This document shows, one piece after another, positions 12,230 through 24,161 of a DNA stretch of 64,000 nt. Position 1 is the first letter of the stretch, and every line of letters starts with the position of its first letter. The DNA comes from Elmis aenea (lineage: Eukaryota; Arthropoda; Insecta; Coleoptera; Elmidae), in contig OX393577.1 of the NCBI GenBank assembly GCA_947652605.1, forward strand, positions 54,336,108-54,400,107. Direction: 5' to 3'. The translations under genes and the position numbers were made by a program. The notes under the pieces were generated by a model. The model saw only the letters and a list, made by a program, of their open reading frames with translations, was not told the origin of the DNA and did no database searches.

Positions 12230-12500
12230 TTAACAATGCTGTATAGCTCAAAATTTTCATAAAAATGTGATTTTAACGAAAACGGTCGACTTAAGCCCCA
12301 TACAACCTCAAACATTTTTTGAAGTAAATTTAAAGAGGAATCCAAAAATATAAAAATATACAGGGTGTTCCATTTAAAATTTCAAAGTTTGAGTCCGTTT
12401 CCGGTTGAACCGGAAGTCGTATCACAACCTCAATATTTTTATCGAATCCGGAATATACGATAACGGTCAAGTACCAAACATTGAAATAATTTTAATAGTG
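12230..12500. repeat. Interspersed repeat family C, copy 1
   Basis: Shares CAAAGTTTGA.TCCGTTTCC, GGTTGAACCGGAAGTCG and ATCGAATCCG.AA with 44440-44720, and contains TA-CAGGGTGTTCCATTTAAA at 12358. Another end, TA-CAGGGTGTTGTAATTAA, lies at 12040. The complete element is not delimited. Confidence 0.6.
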
Positions 12501-13312
12501 TTCTAGATATTTGTTTGTTTCCATACTTTTGCGCATCCCTGTATAAGAACAGCAATTATAATTTAAATTGTGCAAAAAGTTTTTTGTTTAGATAGTTTTG
12601 AAATAAATTTGATTTTTTTTAGAGATTCATCAATTTTTTTTCGTTTTTCTGAAAAACTTGGTGAGATAGCGAAAATCTGTGTGTGCCATTCAATTCAGAG
12701 CATGTGATGTATTATAAGGATAGCTATTCTAATACTTTATAAATGATCAAAACAGGTTTTTGTTTACATGTTTTTAAAATTTAATCCTGTGTTGTTTTTC
12801 TTTAATAACTCAATAATCTGTTTTTCCATTTTGCTGAAAAACTTGATATGATAGCCTGATAGCGAAAAACTGCATGTTTCATTGAATCCAGAGCATGTAA
12901 TTTATGTAACAACAGTTATAAAAATTAAAACAACGTTCACAAAGTTCTGAAATGTCGGCCTGTGTAATCTATTAGAAATCTTACTCATAAAAAGAAGAAA
13001 AAGTGTCGAACCTAGTATAGATTCTTGTCAAAATAAATAGTACAAGTGATTTTTATTTATTGTATACAATAAGTTAAGTGTAAAAATATACTATTGCAAA
13101 AAATTGAGTTTTTCGGATCTTCTCGTTGTTCCAAAATCGTATATGACGCAGTAGGTATATTCACACTTGCTCCAACATTGTTAAAAATATCGTATGATAC
13201 CATCTATACATATATTTTGCCAAACGATAAAAAAAAATACAACAAAGTTTCTCTTTATTAAAAAATGTATGAGAAGTATGTTTAAGTTTAATTTTTTACG
13301 CACATCTTTATA

Positions 13313-14039
13313 CAGGGTGTTTCATAATTGAATGCTGATTCTTAAGGGTGTTATTCCTTGGATGATTTTAAGAAAAAAAGTTCATATCAATGTAGGTCCG
13401 CAACCGCCGTATTTTTGAGACACATGGTGTTTTTTGAATTTTAGTAGGTAGGTACCTACTAACTAGGTATAAAAACAATTTTTTTTCAGAAAAAAAAATT
13501 TATTCTGTTTCTACCAATGGCGTCCGTACTAACATGTCCTTGAATGTATTTACTTGATTATTAAAAATTAAAACTAAAGTGAAATGTACTCTTTTACTTC
13601 AAGAGTACCTAAAAGCCTTTTATTTTTTTACTCGAAAACCGTTCGTCGGACAAAAAAAGTCAAAAGGCCATTTTTACTAAGAGATAAAGCAAAATTATAA
13701 AAATAACATTTATTTTGAAAAAAAACAGTGGCATATAATTTTTTTCATTAAAAATATTCAAGGACATGTTAGTACGGAGGCCATTGGTAGAAATAGAACA
13801 ATTTTTTTTTCTGAAAAAAATGTGTTTTTATGCCTAGTTAGTACCTACTAAAATTCAAAAAAATATCTAAAGCGGTATCAAAGATATTACGAAAAAACCG
13901 ATATTTTTTTCAACTTTTAACACCCTGTATCTCAAAAATACGGCGGTTGCGGACCTACATTGATATGAACTTTTTTTCTTAAAATCATCGAAGGAATAAT
14001 ACCCTTAAGGATCAGCATTCAATTATGAAACACCCTATG
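13313..14039. mobile_element. Foldback MITE, TA duplication, arms over 300 bp
   Basis: Left end TA-CAGGGTGTTTCATAATTGAA at 13311; right end TTCAATTATGAAACACCCTA-TG-TA at 14040. The arms match through AATGTAGGTCCGCAACCGCC and ATACGGCGG.TGCGGAC, and further through GTACCTACTAA.TAGG and ACATGTCCTTGAAT. No transposase ORF. Together the arms cover almost the whole element. Confidence 0.85.
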
Positions 14040-14041
14040 TA

Positions 14042-14849
14042 GGCATATCTAGGAGAGGAAGAGTGAAGACCAATGCACATTTAAAATGATTCGGATAAAA
14101 TAAATTTCATCCCTTAGACTTTCGTCCTATTGCACACAACTGCGAGAAGTTTTTTTTTGATGATTAACTCTTTATAATTGGCAAGTTCATTTTTTATATG
14201 GAAACAATGCTTGACCGCTCTGTTAACTTTAATCGAGCTTTGTGCAACCCAATTGAACTCCCATGGACATGTAGTAATAAATAAATACTATAGCAAACTT
14301 CTGCATTCGTCGAAGTTACCTCATAAAAAATTAAAAAATTATAAGATAACACCACGCCTTTGGTTAAAGTATATTCTTGAACTAATGCAAGTTACTTATA
14401 TTTTGATCTAAGATTATTTGATTAATGTATATATTTAAAAGAAAAAGCGTATGCTGTTGGTAATGTCTAAAATTGTGACCACCTACAACATTGTAATAAA
14501 GTAGTTGGATCACTGTTGCACTGATTTAATCTTTAAAATTTAACGAATGTTTACAAAATTAACCGTTTCCAAGCAATCTGTCTTAATCTTCACGAGTAAC
14601 GTTGGGGCCAAATCACTTTGTTGCGCAAATTTGCTACAACACATTCCATGCAAATAACAATAATATATTTTGAATAATTCCATGTCATTGAAATATTTTT
14701 AAGTTCTGACTCAAAGAACGATAACCTTTTTCGTATACTATCACAGTACACAACACTAAGTGAATATTCATAGAAAATTCTCTGAAACATATTTTGCAAT
14801 GATTGTTGTTTGTAGGCAGGTTAAAAAAACTGATTTCATCTCGAGTCGT
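14042..14849. other. AT-rich stretch without recognised genes
   Basis: A 77-codon open frame at 14178-14411 (plus) has no recognisable domain and typical AT-rich noise composition. Confidence 0.5.
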
Positions 14850-15381
14850 GAATGCTATTTTTTCTACAAAAATTAAAATTATACCATAGAACGAAAGTTA
14901 ATGTAAACGAACTAAATGACAATAATTATCATGAATAAACAACTATTAATTAATCATTTCAATTCCATAACGACACCTCCACACTGACATTGACATAAAT
15001 AAAATTATAACCTGCAAACGAAATATATTTAATATCAATTTTTGTACCATTCTTAGGCTTTTATATAAAATGCTACATTAAAATAAAATTATTTGATAAG
15101 AATATTAACGCAATTTTAGTTTATTATGAGTTTAAGCTAAAAAAAATTGTAACTTTTACAATTTGATTTTGACATTGACATTATTTTCGCCACTAGTGGC
15201 GAAAATGAACTTTCGCCACCAGTGTAAAAAACTAAAACTTTCATGTAGGGTAGGCAGTGAGAAAATGACAACTTTCATATACATAAGTAGAAAAACGTAA
15301 CTTTTTGCTAATTTGGTCGATCTCTATCTCTTATATCAAGCGAGATCCCCATTGTGGTTTGAATTAAAGGCCTACCCTGTA
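14850..15381 (-). mobile_element. Interspersed element family E, copy 1
   Basis: This block is an inverted relative of 55285-55810. Shared landmarks on opposite strands include CTGACATTGACATAAATAAA, AGAACGAAAGTTAATGTAAACG and ACCTGCAAACGAAATATATT. Its right end, CCTACCCTGTA at 15371-15381, carries the CGAGATCCCCAT subterminal motif of this group. Non-coding. Confidence 0.65.
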
Positions 15382-16319
15382 TAAATTCTATTGCTATATC
15401 TAATTTGATTGTCCCAATCAAATAATTAAAACGGGATTAATTTTATAGTTACCTGACGGTCATTTCTATTAAAGTGAAAAATTAACACAAATTGAACTTT
15501 TGTTGTGGAACATGTACTTAAACTGGTAGGGTCTTTTAAAACTTTATTTAACTGTCTATATTAGTTAGTGCGGTAAAAAAATGTTACTGTGGTAACGAAT
15601 TATCGTATATCCGTACCGAATTTATGTATAGGGGGCCCACATTTACCTCGCAGAGTAATTAAGGTATCAATACAGTTCACTACCACAGCTGAACATTAGT
15701 ACTGACTTTACATGCATAGTATGATAACGACAAGGGCAATAAACTTTTAGTTTGGAAGTAGATACATGCAAAAGAATCAGAGTCGAGTTAGCTTAAAAAC
15801 GAAATTAAGTATTCTACCACATTGTTTGCGTAATATAAACAAAAAAATACACTGATTTGCTTACCTCGCCAATTTTTTCTTCGATAATCAGTGTAAACTA
15901 ACACTAACTGAATGTTAGGTTAACCGGTCATGAAGGTTTAATATATTATAACTGCAGAGGAAAGTGATTCATACTGTGCCCTCCTACGTATCATATGATA
16001 AAACGCAATACAAACGTTAAAAACTGCTGTACTAAGAAATAAACAAATGCTGCATACACATACAACGCTAAAATTCACTAACTACATGAACTATTATCAA
16101 GTTTGTGTCGGCATATTAAATGTACTTGATAAAGCAGACGTCATAAACATATTTACGAAGCTACAAGTTTGTTATTAATTGTACAAAAGAAACTTTTGTA
16201 TTGCTTATAATATATTCAAAATATGGTAATTGCGTTACTAAGTAATTTCATATATACAGCGCTTGCAACATTCAACGCTTACCGTTGGCTACTTCTAAAA
16301 TGTAATAAAGACAAGGTTG
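15382..16319. other. AT-rich stretch without recognised genes
   Basis: No supported gene or complete element. Confidence 0.55.
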
Positions 16320-16327
16320 GTTAAATG

Positions 16328-16763
16328 CAGGGCTCGAAACCGAAAAAAAAATTGGGTAACGGTTAACGGAAATCGAGAAATTTACTTTTATAACGTAATT
16401 TTTTCCGTAAAAACCCGGTTTTGTGTAAAAAACCGATTTAACTTATAAACCGGTCTTAAAAACCGATTAAAAAAACCGGTTTTGACATTATTTAGATTAA
16501 GAATACAGAGTATGAAAAGAAATCATCTACTTATAATCTTATAATGTATGTACAATCAAGCGTTCAGTAATGACTTTTGGTAAACTAATCGCATTTACTA
16601 CAGATTTTGTAGTTTTCAAAGTAATTTTTATTAAAAACTGATGTTAAGAAAACCGGTTTTCAATTATTTTGGTTTAAGGTTACCGTTTTTTGCCATTAAA
16701 AATAACGGTTTTACGGACAAAGAATAACGGTTAACCGTTTTTTTAAACCGGTTTCATGCCCTG
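16328..16763. mobile_element. hAT MITE with 8-bp duplication GTTAAATG
   Basis: Termini CAGGGCTCGAAACCG and CGGTTTCATGCCCTG are flanked by GTTAAATG at 16320-16327 and 16764-16771. The interior is dominated by AACCGGTTTT-type motifs in both orientations. A related right end (CGGTTTCGAGCCCTG) lies at about 57462-57476. Confidence 0.9.
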
Positions 16764-16771
16764 GTTAAATG

Positions 16772-18543
16772 AGACGTATTTTATGAAGGACCGTTTTTAG
16801 GTTTCTTTTTTTAAATTTCATGTCGAAACAAAAATACAAGTGTGTTTTATATTAGCCAAACAATCGATAAAATCGTATGTGATCGTAGAAAAAGTATGAT
16901 GCAAAACTCGAGTTGCAAAGCAATTAAGCGCTCATGGAAATAACTTAACTGTTCCACTCGTGCGTAATATGCTTCTTACAACCCTTGCTATGTAATATAC
17001 ATACTACTACACCAGCGTTAAATACAGTATTAATATATTAGGGCAACGTATAATGAAAGTGGTCCATTTTTGAAAACAAACAATTCACATGAAATTTAAT
17101 GTGATTCTCTTATTTGAAAATTTACACTTTATATTATAAATTATCCGCATGTTTTGAACAATTAAAAATTTGTAGTTTAGGTACAAAACAACCTTATACA
17201 TTTTTGAAAGAGAATTGAATTTGGAATCTAAAACGTGAAAAATATACAGGGTGTTGTAATTAAAGTAAAAAAGTTGCATATTGATGCGCGAAAACAAAAC
17301 ACTATAAATTTAGATTATGTAACTTATGATCCCCGACAAATTTCTCCAAGTTTTTTATTCTATTTTAAATCATAAAACAGATACCTACGAAGGAATTACG
17401 CTCTGGGTAGACACTCTGCATAATGATAAATATAGTATCCCAAAATTATAGGGTTTTGTTGGTCTCTGTAGATTTTAATCATCTGGGTTTTCACATTCTG
17501 ATACAATACTAGTGTTATTGTCTAGTTTTTGTACACAGCACACTACTAAAATGTACATTGCATAACTTAACGATAAAATCATAGTAAATGAACGAGTGTT
17601 TAGAAGTCAACGATTTTTAAAATGAGACTGTATTTCGAAAACTACCTAGTAATCATAAATAAATTACAAAACACACGCGAATCGCATGTTTACATTATAA
17701 AGATAGATTTTTTGTATTTAAAGAAAGTGACTAAAAACAATACATAGTAGTCGACATGTTTATTATTTACCATCAAACGTAGTGCATTGGCCAGCCGTTG
17801 ATAATGTATCTCTTGCAGCAACCTAGATACCATGTTATTTACAAAAACATACCTTACATAACTTGATGTACGATAGACAATAAAATCACAAATCAAGATT
17901 GCTCATTCGTTTAGTACACAGACGCACAGGGTAACACTAACCGTATTATGAAGTGCAAACACATAAATATGTACGTGTTGCGACCAACTCGTCGCACACG
18001 ATATAAAGGAAATAAATAAACCTGCCATAACAATTACTACCTCACCTTAACAAAGCTCGGCGCCACTTCTCCCCAGTTTCTACGACGATCAGCTGAAGTT
18101 TCATGGCGAGCGTTAAGTGCCTGAAACTTAATTAATTCTCCAACTTGCACTCATGTCTTCATACTTCACATTTGGGAATTATTAAATACAGAATTTTAGA
18201 CGTTGAGATACGTTTAAAATTGTTCAATAAAGATTCAGCAATGTTTTACAATATTTTCGAGTAAATTGGTTGGTACAAATTATTTTGCGCTAAACTTTTT
18301 TATTCACTTGCCGATTGGTGAGATTATTACTGCAGTTTAAAAACTTTAAACTCTAATATTATAAGTGACTGATTCGATTTGCATGTCTATTGCTCATGTT
18401 ACAAGAAAAAAGTTAATTTTTCGACTTTTTAGCAAAGCAGTGTGTTCTTTTGCATTTTGTAACTGTTTTTTGTGGTATTGTGAACATGGGCTAAATTTGT
18501 ACATTTTGAAAAGTTTAATATGTTAGATATTATATTGCAAGTG
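16772..18543. other. AT-rich stretch, one isolated element end
   Basis: TA-CAGGGTGTTGTAATTAAAG near 17244 is an isolated terminus related to that at 12040; TTAGGGCAACGTA at 17039 recurs at 27503 and, inverted, at 11930. No gene is recognisable. Confidence 0.5.
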
Positions 18544-18551
18544 CTAAAAAC

Positions 18552-18898
18552 CAGGGATGGGGAGTCGGAGTCGGAGTCGGGAGTCGAGGAGTCGAAGCTT
18601 TTTTGAGGAGTCGGAGTCGGAGTCGGAGTCGGAGTCGGTAAAAAACTATCAACTCCCGACTCTTCTTACTTTCGCCATACGTAGTATGAAGAAAGTATTG
18701 TGATCACAATTTTTTTTATAAAAAACTGATTTATTACATTTTCTTCATTATGTGTTAAATAGAAAATTAAAAAATTAAACTTTGTTTACCATCGGGAGTC
18801 GGAGTCGGGAGTCGGAGTCGGGAGTCGATTTTTACAAATACCACCTCGGGAGTCAGGAGTCGGGAGTCGATTATTTTTCTGCCGACTCCCCATCCCTG
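18552..18898. mobile_element. hAT MITE with 8-bp duplication CTAAAAAC built from GGAGTC hexamers
   Basis: Termini CAGGGATGGGGAGTCGG and CCGACTCCCCATCCCTG are perfect inverted repeats, flanked by CTAAAAAC at 18544-18551 and 18899-18906. Subterminal DNA consists of GGAGTC/GGAGTCGG arrays at 18561-18640 and 18792-18870. Its organisation parallels the 9193-9612 element, but with a different hexamer. Confidence 0.92.
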
Positions 18899-19032
18899 CT
18901 AAAAACGTAGCGGTTGCTGTAGAATTTGCTTGGAAATGACGTTTAGTTGTTTAATAATTGCCATCACTTGTTTATACTTCTATAAAACTACATATTTTTG
19001 AAAAGTTAAAAAAATGCTCTTTCATATTAAGT

Positions 19033-19374
19033 CATGGCCAACTAGGGTTTCTAGTTAGGAAAATATAAGTTTACTTCATATCTCAAAAGTCAAGGTCGCT
19101 AAAAAAAATAAATTTTGTTTTTAAATTGAGCATAAAAATCTGTATAAAAACCCCGGTAACATTTGGTTCTATTTTAATAAATAAAGAAGTTAACGTGAAT
19201 TTTCAAAAATGAAGAAATTTCGTTTTTAGTCTATGGTCCCAAAGTGGAAAGTGATATAAAAAATCTGATTACATAGGCGTTCGTTTCTCAAAAAAATTGC
19301 CCAAGAGACCGATATCAGATTTTCGCTAACTATTACGGTAACCGAGATACCCCATAAAACAGTCGAATTTATAC
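19033..19374. mobile_element. Interspersed repeat family A, copy 2
   Basis: Begins GTCATGGCCAACTAGGGTTT and runs through ATCTGATTACATAGGCGTTC and TATTACGGTAACCGAGATAC. It is the uninterrupted counterpart of 9060-9866 around GCATAAAAATCTGTAT. Its right end merges into the next element. Confidence 0.8.
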
Positions 19375-19379
19375 AAACA

Positions 19380-19832
19380 AGGTTCTCGTTTTTCGAGGGC
19401 CACTATGGGGATCTCGTAAACGGTACGAGTTATGACTTCGGTTAAATTAGGGCAAAGTTGTATATTCAGGTGCTTAATAATTTGACGCAAACAGAACTTA
19501 TCCAGCTTTTTTTGTTTTTGAAATATAGGGACGAAGACAATTATTTACTATGCCGATTTTTCTAAATAAAATATTTGTTTTTGCTATTTTTGACAAAAAT
19601 TGTTTCAGAAAAGTGCCAAGTGTTATACATTGTCGAATTCAGAATAAAATGCTTTACAAATAGGCGTTAAAATCAGATATAGCGACCATAAGAAAAAATT
19701 GACCTGATGATGGTTTAAAAAAGCGAAACGTCGCTTGGAAAATATAATTGGAGATTTTGATTCCTTGCAAAAGTGGCCACTCTTACCGTTAACGAGATCC
19801 CCATAGTGGCCCTTAAAAAACGAGAACCTGTA
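19380..19832. mobile_element. Inverted-repeat element holding a hammerhead-like motif
   Basis: Left end GGTTCTCGTTTTTCGAGGGC and right end AGTGGCCCTTAAAAAACGAG.ACC form inverted repeats of about 50 bp (also CCACTATGGGGATCTCGT with ACGAGATCCCCATAGTGG). Inside, CTGATGA at 19704-19710 and GAAAC-GTC at 19725-19732 frame a short hairpin, as in Penelope-like terminal repeats; this part may be a separate insertion. Confidence 0.6.
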
Positions 19833-20449
19833 TACTGTATACATTTAGCATGTACATACACCCATTTCCTAGTAGACCGAGCCGGTCCTAGGGTTTTCGG
19901 GACCGTGTGCGAAAATAAATGCGGGGCCGGATATTTTGATAAGGGGCCGAGTAAAAGTAAAATGTTAAAAATGATACTAACAAACAGGCTGGTGAGCTGT
20001 CCATACCAAGAACTACCCAAAGCTAGTTTTTTGCGACCCATACTTTTTGAAATAAATCCAAAATAATAATGGCTTACATCACCATTCTACAAAACTTAAA
20101 AAAAGCTTAGAGGTAGCATAAATTAATATAGCATCACTGCCTATATTTACCTTTTGGTATGTTAATCCCTTATTAGTTATTATACCACGAAACAACACTT
20201 CATTGCGCATGCAGTACTGTCAAGTATGTTACTTTACTGTTTTATACTGTTGCAGGGCTTATGTTTTTATAAATTGTATACAACCTGAAGTTCGGCAAGT
20301 AAACAAAGAAACTTTAAACAAAATAAATATTTCCTGTTTTTTTTTTATTAAACTTTTATTGAAACGTCAAATGTCCATCATGTCTAATAATAATAGCTAC
20401 TTTTTAGTGCAACGAACGCTAAATACAAAATTTTAAATCCATATACCTA

Positions 20450-21205
20450 CCGGGTAATTCAGTTTGACTGTCGCACCCCTATAACTTTTTAATTATTGAG
20501 AATATCCGCAACAAACCTTATATTTTTTGAAACGGCCAGAAATTCTCTATTAAATGATGTGCATTTGTTATCTCTACGATTATGTATGTCAAATCCGCGA
20601 TAGGCAACAGTTTGTTTTTTAAATAACATAGTAAACATGTTTTTGTAGATTCGGATAGAGAATTTAATTCTGAATCCGACCATGTATTAAAAAAATATGC
20701 ACACATGAGAAAATTTTCGAGAAAAATCATTTTAAATTTATTCACATTATAGCAAACAGCCTATTTGACATAACAAAAACCGATGGAAATGTATTAAAAA
20801 TTAATTTTTAATAAAAATATAAACAAATATTACATATTTCCATTGATAATTATTGCATAATTTTTAAGATTTGATCGGTTTTTGTTATGTCATTGTTATG
20901 TTTGCTATAATGTGATTAAATTTGAAATGATTTTTCTCGAAAATTTTCTCATATATGCATACTGTTTTAATACATGGACGGATTCAGAATTAAATTCTCT
21001 ATCCGAATCAACAAAAACATGTATACTATGTAATTTAAAAAAAAAAAACAGTTGCCTATCGCGGATTTGACATACGTAATCGTAGAGATAACAAATGCAC
21101 ATCACTTAATAGAGAATTTGTCGCCGTTTCCAAAAATATAAGGTTTGTTGGGGTTATTTTCAATAATGAAAAATAGGGGTGCGACAGTCAGACTGAATCA
21201 CCCAG
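20450..21205. mobile_element. Foldback MITE family D, copy 1
   Basis: Ends TA-CCGGGTAATTCAGTTTGACT and AGTCAGACTGAATCACCCAG-TA. The arms stay complementary over most of the 756 bp: TGACTGTCGCACCCCTAT, CTCTATTAAATGATGTGCAT, GTCAAATCCGCGATAGGCAA and AGATTCGGATAGAG all recur inverted. Non-coding. Copy 2 is at 31566-32491; an end-like stretch lies near 46205-46236. Confidence 0.85.
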
Positions 21206-21746
21206 TATAATTTATATGTACAACTATTTTGCTATACCCATACCGTATAGCTTTACGAAGTTACACAAAAACAATTAAACATTAAAAGTACATTTCAACA
21301 AGCACCGAGTACGCACACAATGGAGTTTAATGAACGACTAAACAGTTAGATGCGGCAATGATTAGACAAATAAATAATATTTCTGTGTATTACATAATCT
21401 TATTATATGATAATATGATAGTTAGATATCAGGTATCGTAAACACTTGGATTAGTAAATACTTAGGTAACACGGGGTTTACACCTAGTGCGTATTTCATT
21501 TATATCTGGATTATTTAATTCAAAATAAAAAAATGTTTTATCAATAAAATTTGTTTGAGATCGTGAGCTATTTAGCCTAGAAATATTTCTAGCTACAGCT
21601 GACGTGTTTAATACTTAAGAATAAATTCAAATTTTCTTTTTAAACTGTATTAGGTTTATTTTACTTAAATAAACAGTTGAATTTTTAAAATCATAAATAG
21701 TGTTTGTTTTGTTTAATCCATTTTGCGGAATTTGAAAGTGAAACAT

Positions 21747-21853
21747 AGGTCTGATTCCATAAAAGTTAAGCCCGAGATTAACCCGGGCTTAACGCCTAAA
21801 ACTAGGTATTAACCCAGGTTAACCCCGTGTTTAGCTTTTATGCAATTGGGCCT
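21747..21853. mobile_element. Short MITE related to 3968-4125
   Basis: Begins AGGTCTGATTCCATAAAAG and ends CTTTTATGCAATTGGGCCT; the interior contains AAGCCCGAGATTAACCCGGG and AACCCAGGTTAACCCCG, which can form hairpins. Confidence 0.5.
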
Positions 21854-22019
21854 TAAAATCATAGAAGTCATTTTTTTTACATGTTCGTACTACTTATAAA
21901 TCTCGAAAAAAAGATTCGAAGTGTACAAATATTTCACTCTTATTGCTGTTTTAATGATGATTTAAAGATGAAAATGCGATTTTTTATAGAAGGAATTACG
22001 CATTAGGTAAACATCCTGT

Positions 22020-22542
22020 ATAGTAGAGGTTCCCGACCTTTTTCTTGCATTGACCTACAAAAAATATTCTTTTGAATCGACCCCTTGGGAACTTTTTTGT
22101 TATTTACTAATATTTAACGAGCTTAAGGTTTTCTTTGCTTCCTATACAGGGTGGTCCTCTTTTTTGTAGTAGGACATTAACAGTCGATACAAAAACTTAT
22201 TTTAAAGCGAATATTTCATATCAACATGGGCCCATATACGCTTCATTGTAAAGACACAGGATGTGAAAATGTTCAAAAGATACCGATTATTTTTTATAGT
22301 TTCCCAACCACTGGAGATATTTGAAACACATTGTTGAGATATATCCAAAGCCGATTAGTTTAATTCCATTAGATATTGTGTTGGTGCCTGCAAATTATCA
22401 CTAAAACCGCAATAACTCGAGAAATAATAATTTTAGACATAATTATGTATTATAGTTTTTAAAGATAGTAACATTGTTGATTAGAAAATGTAAAAATATA
22501 TAGGGAATTCCATTAAACAAATACTTCTTTGTGTTTTAAATT
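22020..22542. other. Isolated element ends, no gene
   Basis: A hAT-like left end (GAGGTTCCCGACCTTTTTCTT, about 22026) resembles one near 54909. A CAGGGTGGTCCTC terminus lies at 22145. No partners were found within reach. Confidence 0.4.
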
Positions 22543-22757
22543 TGGGCGTTTACACTAATTTTTAATTTCTTCAGAATTTGATAGATTTGGTGTTCAGAAT
22601 ATCATATGTGAAGTTAAAATTGTTTAAATCAACTTCGTTTATTTATTATTAACGATTAAAGTTTTCCCGCGGCAAGTTGCGCCGTAAACGGCTTGAACGA
22701 TGCGCACGAGAAATGACGTCACAATCCGTACGTACTCCTCGATGAGGCAAATCACAC

Positions 22758-22988
22758 GTGTGTGCTTGTTGTAAATATAACGCAACCGTGTCGTCGTACA
22801 GAAGAAAGTGGTGTTTTGTGCCTGAATGTAAGACCACTTCTACAAAAAACCCAGAAAAATTGTTTTTTGCTGTTCCGGATAATTCCACCAAAAGAAAAAA
22901 ATGGTTTGATGCAGCAAGACGTTGTATTTCCGACGTAAGCGAAAAAACTAAATTATATTGTTGCGAAGACCATTTAAAATTTGAATAA
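22758..22988 (+). pseudogene. THAP-type zinc finger fragment
   Basis: The frame encodes a THAP DNA-binding domain: a first zinc pair in KWCFVPEC (C-x4-C), a conserved tryptophan in KKWFDAARR and the second pair in CCEDHL (C-x2-H), with about 45 residues between pairs. THAP domains bind DNA in host regulators and in P-element transposases. The open stretch begins with GTG and contains no in-frame ATG, so the start must lie in another exon or be lost. It ends at a TAA right after the domain, earlier than in a full THAP protein, and the usual AVPTIF-like motif is not seen. It could be a single exon of a host gene, but the isolated position between 13-bp inverted repeats suits a transposase relic better. 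Confidence 0.6.
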
Positions 22989-23040
22989 ACTAAAAAAATA
23001 TTAAATAGTATTTATGCAAAAAAAATACACTAAAGTGAAA

Positions 23041-23120
23041 AACATTATCATTAAGCATTATCATTAGCATTAAGCATTATCATTAGCATTAAGCATTATC
23101 ATTAGCATTAAGCATTAATC
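23041..23120. repeat. 19-bp tandem repeat
   Basis: The unit AAGCATTATCATTAGCATT occurs about four times, the first and last copies being partial. Confidence 0.85.
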
Positions 23121-23436
23121 ATATGGCAATAATATGTAATATGAAGTAGCCTATTACTTTCCAACAAAAAAATCTGCAGTTTTAAACAATACTTATTTGA
23201 AGTATGCTATTTGGTGCATGTTTATGTTTGATTAAAAATGCTGATTAGTCTTAAAGCACTGTTGCTTCGTTTATGAAATTTGTATTATATTTATACTGAA
23301 CTAACAGTGCTTGTTTTACAAAAAGCCATATACCTTTTTTTATATGATCTAAGCATAAAACTGATAACATTCAAAACTTATAAGTGTAAATTAATATACC
23401 TAGTAGAATCATTGAATTGAACATTATCTACTATTA

Positions 23437-23676
23437 AATAAACGAAAAGTTGCTGGTTTTCAAACAGGTTTATTCGTTGCAAATTCTTTTTTTAAAAAAG
23501 ATCCGAAAAATTATATATATAATTTTTAGCCCTGAGGATGCCGATAAAATAACATCGGCGAAACATGTCGGATCTTTTTTAAAAAAAGAATTTGCAACGA
23601 ATAAACCTGTTTGAAAACCAGCAACTTTTCGTTTATTTAACCTATAATCAAACAACAGGAGAAACCAACTTTATCA
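23437..23676. mobile_element. Palindromic insertion with 14-bp duplication and hammerhead-like core
   Basis: The 240-bp insert lies between copies of ATTATCTACTATTA (23423-23436 and 23677-23690). Two perfect arms of about 73 bp (23434-23506 and 23568-23640) flank a core with CTGAGGA (23532), stem GCCGAT/ATCGGC, GAAAC (23560) and GTC (23567). This is the layout of inverted terminal fragments of Penelope-like elements, which carry hammerhead motifs in their terminal repeats. One extra base separates CTGAGGA from the stem compared with the textbook hammerhead. Confidence 0.7.
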
Positions 23677-24161
23677 ATTATCTACTATTATATATAGCCC
23701 ATATTTTATTTACCTCGAATTTAAGATTAATTTTGTAAGTTTTTTAGATATAGCTATGACTAAAAGAGTAGTAGATACATTTTTTTAATGTTTACAATCA
23801 CCTATTATTAAACAATAAACTGAAACATACTTTTTGTTCATATTTTCACCTGTTAAATGACCTTTCTACAAAATAATTAATTTACTTACACAGTTGCTTT
23901 GTTTTATAATGAAATATACACTAAACTAACAACTAGTTAAAACCTCTCGCAATACTGTATACGTAAAGAATATTTAAACACAAATATGCCTGGTCCAGGA
24001 ATTTCATATTTGTTTATGTTAAAAACACTTAAGATATGTTGTGAAGCCACCCTGGGGGGTCTCGGGGTTGGCTTGAGATCATTCTTTTGCTAATACTGTT
24101 AAAAGGCAGTACAGTTTGTATTTTATTCATTATAATAAATTGTAATTGTTGTTCGATTACG

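Larger units (their letters stand above)
10678..12925. repeat. Interrupted tandem array with 150-175-bp units
   Basis: Units start near 10678, 10853, 11003, 11428, 12645 and 12827. They share TTTTGCTGAAAAACTTGAT, GATAGCGAAAA, CTGTGTGTGCCATTGAATTC and TATAAGAACAGCAATT. Spacing is about 175, 150 and, after removing the MITE at 11152-11421 with one duplication, about 149 bp. A foreign block at about 11471-12541 separates the last two units. This looks like a small satellite or a tandem-repeat transposon remnant. Confidence 0.75.

Noticed and set aside
7842..15381. 7842 and 15381 as the two ends of one 7.5-kb transposon
   Set aside because: The ends share only the general group motif, and the interval is filled with independent elements; the 15381 end pairs better with the local copy starting near 14850.
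19773..20066. 97-codon plus-strand frame and its 108-codon antisense
   Set aside because: Span the border of a MITE and a hAT-like fragment; no domain on either strand.
20489..21105. Several 60-75-codon frames
   Set aside because: They mirror each other because they lie in the arms of a foldback MITE.
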